Of a DNA stretch of 64,000 nucleotides, positions 28,506 to 35,504 are shown piece after piece. The notes beneath the pieces are model-generated. The model worked only from the letters and a program-made list of their open reading frames with translations, ran no database searches and was not told the DNA's origin. Positions within the stretch are counted from its first letter, which is position 1; each line of letters starts with the position of its first letter. This DNA comes from Amycolatopsis sp. WQ 127309 (GTDB lineage Bacteria > Actinomycetota > Actinomycetes > Mycobacteriales > Pseudonocardiaceae): NCBI RefSeq assembly GCF_023023025.1, contig NZ_CP095481.1:1612001-1676000 (forward strand), read 5' to 3'. Position numbers and translations under genes: made by a program.

Positions 28506-29060
28506 TTACCGAGGCTGCGGGACGACCTTGATGCCCAGCGCCGCCGCGTCCGCCAGCAGTTCGGCCAGCACCGCGCGTTCCCGCTCGGTCCAGTCCTGCT
28601 CGGCCACGTCGACGTCGAGCACCGGTGGAGTCGGCTCGGCGTGCACCGCCGCGGCCAGTGCGGCCAGGAACTCGCCGGGCCCGTCGTCGGGGCCGAGCAC
28701 CGCGAGGACGATGCCGTCGAGTTCAGCGGGGATCCACAGACGGGGCCCGAGGACCCGGACGAGTGTCCTGATCTGAGCCGAAACGACTACACTCCGTGTC
28801 CCCAGATCGCTCTCCCCGACCTCCAGCCCGAGGTCGGCCAAGGCGGCGCGGATGATCTCGATGTCAACCGGATCGGCGCCGTACCGCTCGGCGAACAGGT
28901 CTCGTCCGAGAGTGCCCGGACCCGTGGTGAGCTGGTCAGGGATTGACGAACGCCGACGCAGCACCAGCGTCACGGTGACGCGCCGCCGCGAGCCGGCAAC
29001 GGCCCGGGGCAGCGCTCGGCGGACACCACCCGGCAGTGCGACGAACTCGGATTCGCTCAC
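28506..29060 (-). CDS. Stand-alone pro-kumamolisin (S53 propeptide)-like protein
   Basis: A 184-residue protein resembling the activation domain of sedolisin/kumamolisin (S53) proteases without the protease. Matching features in order are VALPGGVRRALPRAVAGS near residue 7, VTVTLVLRRR near 29, FAERYGADPVDIEIIRAAL near 56, LGLEVGESDLGTRSVVVSA near 77 and the closing IPAELDGIVLAVLG near 110. The last 65 residues are a divergent acidic tail ending IKVVPQPR. No signal peptide is visible. S53 propeptides normally act as chaperone and inhibitor in cis, so an orphan could be a trans-acting inhibitor, a decayed gene or a repurposed fold. No S53 protease is in the window. Confidence 0.7.
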   Translation of the reverse strand: MSESEFVALPGGVRRALPRAVAGSRRRVTVTLVLRRRSSIPDQLTTGPGTLGRDLFAERYGADPVDIEIIRAALADLGLEVGESDLGTRSVVVSAQIRTLVRVLGPRLWIPAELDGIVLAVLGPDDGPGEFLAALAAAVHAEPTPPVLDVDVAEQDWTERERAVLAELLADAAALGIKVVPQPR

Positions 29061-29150
29061 GCTTAGTGATGCTGCTCCGCCGGTGCCCGGTCAGACCAGC
29101 GACCTCACCCGGATGGCCGTAGCCGAACTTTTCAGCGTTACTCACTAGAC

Positions 29151-29179
29151 CGGTCGTCATAGTTTGGGTTACGGTCGTC
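29151..29179. promoter_or_regulatory. Candidate operator, direct repeat CGGTCGTC
   Basis: CGGTCGTC occurs at 29151-29158 and 29172-29179, exactly 21 bp apart, with the second copy 2 bp before the TetR ATG. The first lies inside ACCGGT symmetry. A site for autoregulation of the TetR-MBL-MBL operon is plausible. Confidence 0.4.
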
Positions 29180-29181
29180 CC

Positions 29182-29760
29182 ATGGTTCGCCGCACCGACA
29201 CGCGGCAGCGGATGCTCGACACCGCCGCCGACCTGTTCCACTCGCAGGGCTACCACGCCACCGGCCTCACCCAGCTGACGACGGCCGGGGGCGCGCCGAA
29301 GGGGTCGCTCTACTTCCACTTCCCCGGCGGCAAAGAACAATTGGCCGCCGAAGCCGTCCGGCTGTCGAGCGAACGCACCGGCGCACTGCTCCGTGCCGTC
29401 GTGGCCGACGCCCCGGACGTCGTGACCGCGATCGACCGGGTCGTCGACGCGCTCGCGAACTTCCTCACGGAGTCCGACTTCCAGCGCGGCTGTCCACTCG
29501 CGACAGTCGCGTTGGACGCCGCCGCCGAGAGCGAGCCGATCCGCGAAGCCTGCGCGGACGGCTACTCGGACTGGCACGACATCCTCACCGCGTACCTGGC
29601 CTCCCGGGGACTCGGGCAAGAGCGCGCGGACGAGCTGGGCACCATCGTGCTCGCCGCCGTCGAAGGCGGGCTGCTGCTGGCCCGCACCCGCCGCGACGTC
29701 GCCCCGCTGCGGGCCGTCGCCGCCCACCTGCACGCCACCCTCGAACGGGAGTTCTCCTGA
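29182..29760 (+). CDS. TetR-family regulator (LmrA/YxaF-like)
   Basis: A 192-residue regulator. The helix-turn-helix lies in TGLTQLTTAGGAPKGSLYFHF (residues 26-46), where GxPKGSLYxHFPGGKEQL is typical of the LmrA/YxaF subgroup. The C-terminal half contains QRGCPLATVALDA near 100, also subgroup-specific. The ATG at 29182 is preferred over 29164 because homologous TetRs start close before the first helix. The stop overlaps the ATG of the first hydrolase gene (TGATG), placing the regulator at the head of the hydrolase operon, which it probably represses. Confidence 0.88.
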   Translation: MVRRTDTRQRMLDTAADLFHSQGYHATGLTQLTTAGGAPKGSLYFHFPGGKEQLAAEAVRLSSERTGALLRAVVADAPDVVTAIDRVVDALANFLTESDFQRGCPLATVALDAAAESEPIREACADGYSDWHDILTAYLASRGLGQERADELGTIVLAAVEGGLLLARTRRDVAPLRAVAAHLHATLEREFS

Positions 29761-30596
29761 TGCGCGTCCACCACCTGAACTGCGGGACCATGCGCCCGCC
29801 CGGCGGCCGGCTGGTCGACGGCCGGCCGGGCCTGTTCCGCCGCGCCACCATGGTCTGCCACTGCCTGCTGCTGGAGACGGCCACCGGGCTGGTGCTGGTC
29901 GAGACCGGCACCGGCACGCCGGCCGCCGTCGACCGCGAGGCCTGGCTCGGCGCCGGGTTCGTCCGGCAGTCGAACCCGGTCGCGGACCCGGCGTTGCCCG
30001 CGATCGCGCAGATCCGGGCGCTCGGCTTCGACCCGGCGGACGTCCGGGACATCGTGCTGACCCACCTCGATCTCGACCACGCCGGCGGGCTCATCGACTT
30101 CCCGTGGGCGCGGGTGCACGTCTACGCCGAGGAGCTGCGCGCCCTGCAGTCGCCGCGTGACGCCGCGGAACGCGGGCGGTACCGGAAGATCCAGTTCAGT
30201 CACGGTCCACAGTGGACGTCCTATCCGGACACCGGCGAACCGTGGTTCGGCTTCGACGCCGTCCGGCAGCTGACCGGCCTGCCCGACGAGGTCCTGCTGA
30301 TCCCGCTCGGCGGCCACACGCGCGGGCACGCCGGCGTCGCCGTCGACACCGGCAGCGGCTGGCTGCTCAACGCGGGCGACTCGCACTTCTTCCACGGCCA
30401 GGTCGACCCGGCCGCGCCGCACTGCCCGCCGGGCCTGAAGTGGTTCGAGGGCCGGATGGAGACGGTGAAGGGTGCCCGGCTGGACAATCACGCCCGCCTG
30501 CGACAGCTTGTTCAGGAGCACGGCGACGAGGTGACCGTCTTCGCCGCGCACGACGAGACCCAGTTCCTCCGGCTGAGCACCAGGAGCAGCGTATGA
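29760..30596 (+). CDS. MBL-fold metallo-hydrolase, copy 1
   Basis: A 278-residue metallo-beta-lactamase-fold enzyme. The metal motif is THLDLDHAGG near residue 100, with Asp in place of the second His of the classical HxHxDH, a form common in this hydrolase group. Later ligands are probably the His in GGHTRGHAGV near 185 and the Asp in NAGDSHFFHG near 205. The N-terminus MRVHHLNCGTMRPPGGRL is shared with copy 2. Lactonase- or esterase-type activity is possible from the fold; no substrate is indicated. It overlaps the TetR stop by one base and the next gene as ATGA. Confidence 0.87.
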   Translation: MRVHHLNCGTMRPPGGRLVDGRPGLFRRATMVCHCLLLETATGLVLVETGTGTPAAVDREAWLGAGFVRQSNPVADPALPAIAQIRALGFDPADVRDIVLTHLDLDHAGGLIDFPWARVHVYAEELRALQSPRDAAERGRYRKIQFSHGPQWTSYPDTGEPWFGFDAVRQLTGLPDEVLLIPLGGHTRGHAGVAVDTGSGWLLNAGDSHFFHGQVDPAAPHCPPGLKWFEGRMETVKGARLDNHARLRQLVQEHGDEVTVFAAHDETQFLRLSTRSSV

Positions 30597-31423
30597 AGGT
30601 GCACCACTTCAACTGCGGCACGATGCGCCCGGCGGGCGGCAAGCTGCTCGACGGCGAGCCCGGGCTGCTGCGGCGGGCGGAGCTCGTCGCCCACTGCCTG
30701 CTGATCGAGACCGGCGACGGCCTGGTGCTGGTCGACACCGGGTTCGGCACCCAGGGTGTCGCCCAGCCCGGCAAGTGGCTGGGCCGGCCGTTCACGGCGA
30801 TGGTCGGCGCCCGGCTCGAAGCGGCCGAGACGGCGGTCGCGCAGATCGAGGCGCTCGGCCTCGACCCGGCCGACGTCCGCCACATCGTGCCGACCCACCT
30901 CGACGTCGACCACGCCGGCGGGCTGGCGGACTTCCCGAACGCGGTGGTGCACGTCCGCACCGAGGAGCAGCGCGCGGCGACGGCCCCGTCGAACGCGGCG
31001 GAGAAGAACCGCTACCGCGCGGCCCAGTTCGCCCACCGTCCACTGTGGAGCACCTACGACGAGACGGGCGAGCCCTGGTTCGGCTTCGAGGCCGTCCGGT
31101 CGTTGAAGGGCCTGCCGGAGGAGATCCTGCTGGTCCCGCTGACGGGCCACACGCTCGGCCACAGCGGCGTCGCGATCGACACGGGCAACGGCTGGCTCCT
31201 GCACGCGGGCGACGCGTACTTCTTCCACGGCCAGCTCGACCCGGTCGCCCCGCACTGCCCGCCGGGCATGACGGCGTTCCAGAACCTCGTCCAGACGAAG
31301 CGCGACGCCCGCCTGGCCAACTTGGCTCGGCTGCAGGAGCTGGTGAAGACCCACCAGGACGAGGTGACGGTGTTCTCGGCCCACAGCCCGGTGGAGCTGG
31401 CCGCCCTGCGCCGTCGTGAGTGA
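30593..31423 (+). CDS. MBL-fold metallo-hydrolase, copy 2
   Basis: A 276-residue paralogue of the preceding gene, clearly a tandem duplication (VHHFNCGTMRPAGGKLLDGE start, THLDVDHAGG near 100, GHTLGHSGVAIDTGNGWLLH near 180, PHCPPGM near 220). It keeps the Asp-for-His change in the metal motif. Divergence between the copies suggests an old duplication with retained or split specificity. The ATG at 30593 overlaps the previous stop. A perfect hairpin at its stop codon ends the operon. Confidence 0.87.
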   Translation: MKVHHFNCGTMRPAGGKLLDGEPGLLRRAELVAHCLLIETGDGLVLVDTGFGTQGVAQPGKWLGRPFTAMVGARLEAAETAVAQIEALGLDPADVRHIVPTHLDVDHAGGLADFPNAVVHVRTEEQRAATAPSNAAEKNRYRAAQFAHRPLWSTYDETGEPWFGFEAVRSLKGLPEEILLVPLTGHTLGHSGVAIDTGNGWLLHAGDAYFFHGQLDPVAPHCPPGMTAFQNLVQTKRDARLANLARLQELVKTHQDEVTVFSAHSPVELAALRRRE

Positions 31424-31451
31424 GAAACAGTGTCAGAACACTGTTTCTCAC
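31420..31451 (+). terminator. Perfect 14-bp hairpin at the end of the MBL operon
   Basis: GTGAGAAACAGTGT and ACACTGTTTCTCAC pair perfectly across a CAGA loop. The left arm includes the stop codon of the second hydrolase gene. There is no U-tract, as is common for actinobacterial terminators. Confidence 0.75.
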
Positions 31452-31511
31452 AAACTACCGGGAACCGGACGATCGCCCGCCGCATCTGAGCCGTGGACTT
31501 CGGGAGGCTCG

Positions 31512-32465
31512 ATGGTGGGGAAGCGTCGGTGGGGCGTGGTGCTGCTCGCCCTGCTGGTGACGGCCTGCGGGAGCGGCCCGCCGCCCGCTCCCGCCGTCGC
31601 ACCGGTGCCGGCGCCGCTCGATCTCTCCGGGGTGGTGCTGCTCCAGCGCAACCCCGGCCACGACGACGTCGTCTTCGCCGATCCCGCCACCGGCGTCGTG
31701 AAGACCACCCTGCCGCTGCCCGGGCGCGACACCTCGCCGACCCGGTTCGACGGGCCGGCCGGCAAGCTCGACCTCGTCTCCCCCGACGGGCAGTACGCCA
31801 CCCTCGAATCCGGCGGCGGCGTCGACGTCTTCAAGCTCGACCGCCGCGGGCGGCGCTACGAACGCACCGGCGCCGTGGCGGGCTTCCGGAACCCGCGGTT
31901 CGGCCCGATGGGCACGAAGCTCTACTTCGACGACGGCAAAGCCGTCTACTCCACCGACTACACGCGGCCCGGCCAGATCACCGAGGAAGCCGGCCTCGTG
32001 CCGCCGGACGACCCGCTCGACCCGCGCGTCCAGGCCTGGTGGCCCGACGCGCAGGGCACGGTGCTGACGTGGAAGGACGTCCGGCGCGCCGGCGGCCTGG
32101 CCTACCTGACCGACTCGTCGGGTGCGATCGGCTACGCAACCTACGACGACGCGGGCACGCGCTACTACTTCGTCACCGCGCTCGACGCCGTCACCGTGCT
32201 GCTGTACGCCGTCGGCGGCACCGACGCGCACGGCGTGCTCGCCCGGCTGAAGCTCGACGACGGGGTCCCGCAGGTCACCAAGCTCGTCGACCGCGCGGAA
32301 CCGCGGATCGGCAAGGCGGCCGCCGCGCCGGACCGGGCCACCGTGCTCTACCAGACGACACAGGGCGAGTGGTTCGACTCGCCCACCACGCCGGGCGCGA
32401 TCACGCGGCCCGCGTTGAAGCAGCTGCCGGCGGCCGGGCAGCGGCAGCTCGTCGGCTGGGCCTGA
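31512..32465 (+). CDS. Secreted lipoprotein with beta-propeller-like repeats, unknown function
   Basis: A 317-residue lipoprotein. The ATG at 31512 follows GGGAGG and starts a signal MVGKRRWGVVLLALLVTACG with lipobox LVTAC, so the mature protein is anchored by Cys17 or nearby. The remainder has spaced short strands with Pro/Gly/Asp turns (VVFADPATGVVKTTLP, LVSPDGQYATLESGG, KLYFDDGKAVYST, LAYLTDSSGAIGYATYD) that suggest a WD/TolB-like propeller, but no named family is certain. It converges on another lipoprotein gene 8 bp away. Confidence 0.75.
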   Translation: MVGKRRWGVVLLALLVTACGSGPPPAPAVAPVPAPLDLSGVVLLQRNPGHDDVVFADPATGVVKTTLPLPGRDTSPTRFDGPAGKLDLVSPDGQYATLESGGGVDVFKLDRRGRRYERTGAVAGFRNPRFGPMGTKLYFDDGKAVYSTDYTRPGQITEEAGLVPPDDPLDPRVQAWWPDAQGTVLTWKDVRRAGGLAYLTDSSGAIGYATYDDAGTRYYFVTALDAVTVLLYAVGGTDAHGVLARLKLDDGVPQVTKLVDRAEPRIGKAAAAPDRATVLYQTTQGEWFDSPTTPGAITRPALKQLPAAGQRQLVGWA

Positions 32466-32473
32466 ACCAATCC

Positions 32474-33016
32474 TTATCTGCTCGCCGCGAGGGCGGCCTT
32501 GACCAGCGGCGCGAGCTGCTCCGGCGTCATCTTCGCCGGGCCGGTGTAGTTGATCAGCACCGGCGTCCCGGACACCAGCTCGGCCGCGGCGAGGGTGGCC
32601 GTCTTCTGCTCGTCGACGTAGTAGACGGCGCCGTCCGGGAACCCGGCGACGTCCTGGGCACCCGGCTTGGCCTTCTTGATCGAGGCGACCATGTCGGCGG
32701 GCTTGGCCTGGCGGCCGTCGTACCGCGTCACCGCGAGCGCGCCCGCGGCCTTGTCGTCGAGCTTGTACTCGCAGGTGCGGGCCTTGCCGCCGCTGGTCGC
32801 GTTGTCCTGCACCGGTCCCGGCACCGCCGTGAGATTGTCCAGGAACAGCGCCTTCGACACGGCCGCGGCCGGCAGCAGCGCGCACGGGTCTAGCGACGCC
32901 GCGACGGCGTTCGTGCTCGGCTTGGGCGCGGGTGACGACGAGCTGGGCGCCGGCTTGTCCTCGGCGGAGCAGGCGGTCAAAGCGGCAAAAGCGACCAAAG
33001 CGACTGCGATACGCAT
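32474..33016 (-). CDS. DUF3558-like lipoprotein
   Basis: A 180-residue exported lipoprotein with signal MRIAVALVAFAALTACSAED (lipobox LTAC), a Ser/Pro linker to about residue 40, and then the DPCALLPAAAVSKAL motif that opens DUF3558 domains. A second cysteine in ARTCEYKL near 85 probably forms a disulphide with the first. DUF3558 proteins are frequent in mycobacteria and Pseudonocardiaceae and have no settled function. An in-frame GTG three codons upstream (33025) is an alternative start; the ATG places the basic residue next to the hydrophobic core. Confidence 0.8.
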   Translation of the reverse strand: MRIAVALVAFAALTACSAEDKPAPSSSSPAPKPSTNAVAASLDPCALLPAAAVSKALFLDNLTAVPGPVQDNATSGGKARTCEYKLDDKAAGALAVTRYDGRQAKPADMVASIKKAKPGAQDVAGFPDGAVYYVDEQKTATLAAAELVSGTPVLINYTGPAKMTPEQLAPLVKAALAASR

Positions 33017-33041
33017 ACTTTGCACAGTAGCCGGAAGCGCC

Positions 33042-34328
33042 CTAAGCCGTCGGCGCCCGGTACCGCCAGAACGCCGGGAGCACCAGCATCGCGGCCAGGA
33101 CCAGCACGATCACCAGCAGTCCGCCGACGGTCGCCGTGACCTCGGTGCCGAACGCGGCGGCGCCCCAGCCGTGGGTGAGGTCGGCGATCCGCGGGCCACC
33201 GGCGACGACGACGGTGAACACGCCCTGGAGCCGGCCGCGCATCTCGTCGGTGGTCGCGGTCTGCAGGATCGCCATCCGGTAGACCGCGCTGACCATGTCC
33301 GCGGCGCCGGCCGCCGCCATGAAGAGGACCGCGAGCCACAGCGAGTGCGCGAGCCCGAACCCGGCGACCGCCGCGCCCCACGCGCAGATCGAGATGACGA
33401 CCGCGACGCCCTGGCGGTGGATGCGGGTCAGCCAGCCGGAGAACAGCCCGATCAGCATCGCGCCCGCGGGCAGCGCGGCGTAGAGCCAGCCGAGCGCCGG
33501 GCCGCCGCCGGGCGGGTCGCCGAAGGTGCGTTCGGCCATCTCCGGGATCAGCGCGCGCGGCATGCCGAAGACCATCGCGATGATGTCGGCGACGAACGAG
33601 GCCAGCAGGATCTTCTGCCCGGCGAGGTACCGGAAGCCGTCGACGACGTCGCGGACGCCGGCGCGGCGCGACGGCCCGTTCAGCGGCGGGATCGACGGGA
33701 GCCGCCAGACCGCGAAGAGCGTGATCGTCAGGGCGACGACGTCGATCAGGTAGAGCGTCGAGAGGCCGAGGACGGGGATCAGCGCGCCGGCCATCAGCGG
33801 GCCGAACACGGCACCGAACGTCGACATCGTGCTGCTCAGCGCGTTCGCCGACGGCAGCAGCTCGGGCGGGACGAGGCGGGCGACGACCGCGCCGCGCGTC
33901 GGCATGTTGATCGCGAAGAACGCCTGGTTGACGGCCAGCAGGGCGAGCACCAGCCACACCGAGCCGAAGTTCAGGAACGCCTGCAGCCAGAGCAGCGCGG
34001 ACGTGATCGCGACCCCGACGTTCGTGACGAACAGGAGTTTCCGCCGGTCGACGGCGTCGGCGATGGCGCCGCCCCAGAGCCCGAAGACCAGCAGCGGGAC
34101 GAGCGCGACGAGCCCGGAGAGACCGACGTACGCCGACGAGCCGGTGAGGTCGAAGACCTGCTTGGGCACGGCGACGGCGGTCAGCTGGGTGCCGACGGCG
34201 GTGACCACAGTGGACAGCCAGAGCCGGCGGAAGGCCGGGATCTTCAGCGGCCGGGTGTCGACGACGATGCGACCGAGGAGCCCGCGGATGCCCGTGCGGG
34301 GCGGCAAGGTCCCCCGTTGATCACTCAC
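33042..34328 (-). CDS. MFS exporter, EntS/MFS_3 type
   Basis: A 428-residue major-facilitator transporter with about 12 membrane segments. The cytoplasmic-loop motif between segments 2 and 3 is GGAIADAVDRRKLLF near residue 88, and NMPTRGAVVARLVPPELLPSANAL near 142 is the pattern of EntS-like exporters. A long central loop (PPLNGPSRRAGVRDVVDGFRYL) separates the two halves. It probably exports a small molecule such as a siderophore or drug. I chose GTG at 34328; TTG at 34334 is the alternative. It stands alone. Confidence 0.88.
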   Translation of the reverse strand: MSDQRGTLPPRTGIRGLLGRIVVDTRPLKIPAFRRLWLSTVVTAVGTQLTAVAVPKQVFDLTGSSAYVGLSGLVALVPLLVFGLWGGAIADAVDRRKLLFVTNVGVAITSALLWLQAFLNFGSVWLVLALLAVNQAFFAINMPTRGAVVARLVPPELLPSANALSSTMSTFGAVFGPLMAGALIPVLGLSTLYLIDVVALTITLFAVWRLPSIPPLNGPSRRAGVRDVVDGFRYLAGQKILLASFVADIIAMVFGMPRALIPEMAERTFGDPPGGGPALGWLYAALPAGAMLIGLFSGWLTRIHRQGVAVVISICAWGAAVAGFGLAHSLWLAVLFMAAAGAADMVSAVYRMAILQTATTDEMRGRLQGVFTVVVAGGPRIADLTHGWGAAAFGTEVTATVGGLLVIVLVLAAMLVLPAFWRYRAPTA

Positions 34329-34479
34329 AACCAACGAGCTTAGCTCGGCTAACTATCCCCGGTCGCGTGATTTTCATCGCCGCGGCCTGCGAGCACCCCC
34401 CGCCCTCTCCGGGGGACCGGCCCCGCTTCCAGCGTATCGGCACCCTCCGACGGGACGCCGGAAAAGCCGTCTCCGGCGC

Positions 34480-34543
34480 CCGGTTGTCCACATCACGGCC
34501 GGGGTGGGGACAACCGGCCCGCGACGGCCGGCGTCGACGCCGG
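34480..34543. other. Two inverted repeats in the gap between MFS and pdxH genes
   Basis: CCGGTTGTCC (34480) pairs with GGACAACCGG (34508) around an 18-bp loop. CCGGCGTCGACGCCGG at 34528-34543 is a perfect 16-bp palindrome. With the hairpin at 34557 they fill most of the 270-bp gap. No small gene is apparent here. Confidence 0.6.
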
Positions 34544-34556
34544 AGCCGGAACGCCG

Positions 34557-34586
34557 AAGGGGCCCCCGCCGTGGCGAGGGCCCCTT
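34557..34586 (-). terminator. Strong GC hairpin after pdxH
   Basis: AAGGGGCCC and GGGCCCCTT pair, with an inner CGCC/GGCG extension, 12 bp beyond the pdxH stop on the minus strand. The flanking sequence is T-rich on the pdxH side (TTCTTTCTTTCT), not after the hairpin, so it is not a classical rho-independent terminator. Confidence 0.65.
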
Positions 34587-34598
34587 AGAAAGAAAGAA

Positions 34599-35276
34599 CT
34601 ACGGCGCGACGCGCTCGATGTTCCAGCCGTCCTCGTGGCGCATGTAGCGGAGGCGGTCGTGCATGCGGTCCTCGCGGCCCTGCCAGAACTCGACGAGGTC
34701 CGGCCGGATCCGCCAGCCGCCCCAGTGCGGCGGGGCCGGGATCCGCTCGACGTCGGCGAAGCGCCGCTCGATGCCGTGCAGCGCGGTCTCCAGGGCGCGG
34801 CGCCCGTCGACGACGCGGGACTGCGGGGACGCCCAGGCGCCGAGCTGCGAACCGCGCGGCCGCTGCGCCCAGTACTCCGCCGTCTCCTTGACGCCGACCT
34901 TCTCGACCTCGCCGCGGACGTGGACCTGGCGGTGCAGCGGGTACCAGGGGAACGTCACCGACGCGTAGCGCGTCGCGGTCAGGTCGTGGCTCTTCGACGA
35001 GGTGTAGTTCGTGTAGAACACGACACCCCGTTCGTCGAGGCCCTTGCACAGCACGGTGCGGGACGACGGGCGGCCTTCGGCGTCCGCGGTCGCCAGCACC
35101 ATCGCGTTGGGTTCGGCGATCCCGGCGGCGACGGCCTGGTTCAGCCAGCCCTGCAACTGGTCGGTCCACGTGGCCGCCAGCGCCGACTCGTCGAACGCCG
35201 CGCCGTCATAGGCGACGCGCATCCCGGGCAGGCGTACCACGGCGTCTTCCACCTTGTCCTCGATCTCCGGCATCAT
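34599..35276 (-). CDS. pdxH: Pyridoxamine 5'-phosphate oxidase
   Basis: A 225-residue FMN enzyme making pyridoxal 5'-phosphate from pyridoxine or pyridoxamine phosphate. Family segments are NAMVLATADAEGRPSSRTVL near 56, VVFYTNYTSSKSHDLT near 84, RQVHVRGEVEKV near 115, the substrate-loop SQLGAWASPQSRVVDGR near 142 and the C-terminal WRIRPDLVEFWQGREDRMHDR with the PLP-contact His/Arg. The start ATG at 35276 has GGAGG 7 bp upstream; an in-frame TTG two codons before it is too close to that site. PLP is the cofactor of SerC, also in the window. Confidence 0.93.
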   Translation of the reverse strand: MMPEIEDKVEDAVVRLPGMRVAYDGAAFDESALAATWTDQLQGWLNQAVAAGIAEPNAMVLATADAEGRPSSRTVLCKGLDERGVVFYTNYTSSKSHDLTATRYASVTFPWYPLHRQVHVRGEVEKVGVKETAEYWAQRPRGSQLGAWASPQSRVVDGRRALETALHGIERRFADVERIPAPPHWGGWRIRPDLVEFWQGREDRMHDRLRYMRHEDGWNIERVAP

Positions 35277-35504
35277 CGCCAAACCTCCGTACCCGGTCGG
35301 GGCCCTGACACTTGGGTCCAGGTGACGTTAGGGCCTCGCGAGCTGCAGCGGAACCCACTGAACGGTGACTCCCGACACGACTTCGCCGCCATCTACCCGT
35401 AACCGCCCGTCAGCAAGCATTTACGCCCGCGTTACCTCCCGGACCGGGATCGATAAAGGACGCGTCTACCTTTCGGCCCGTTCCCCACCACCCCGGAGGC
35501 AGGC

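Noticed and set aside
34484..34492. TTGTCCACA, identical to an actinobacterial DnaA box
   Set aside because: It is single, part of an inverted repeat, and no dnaA/dnaN genes or box cluster is near, so it is not an origin.
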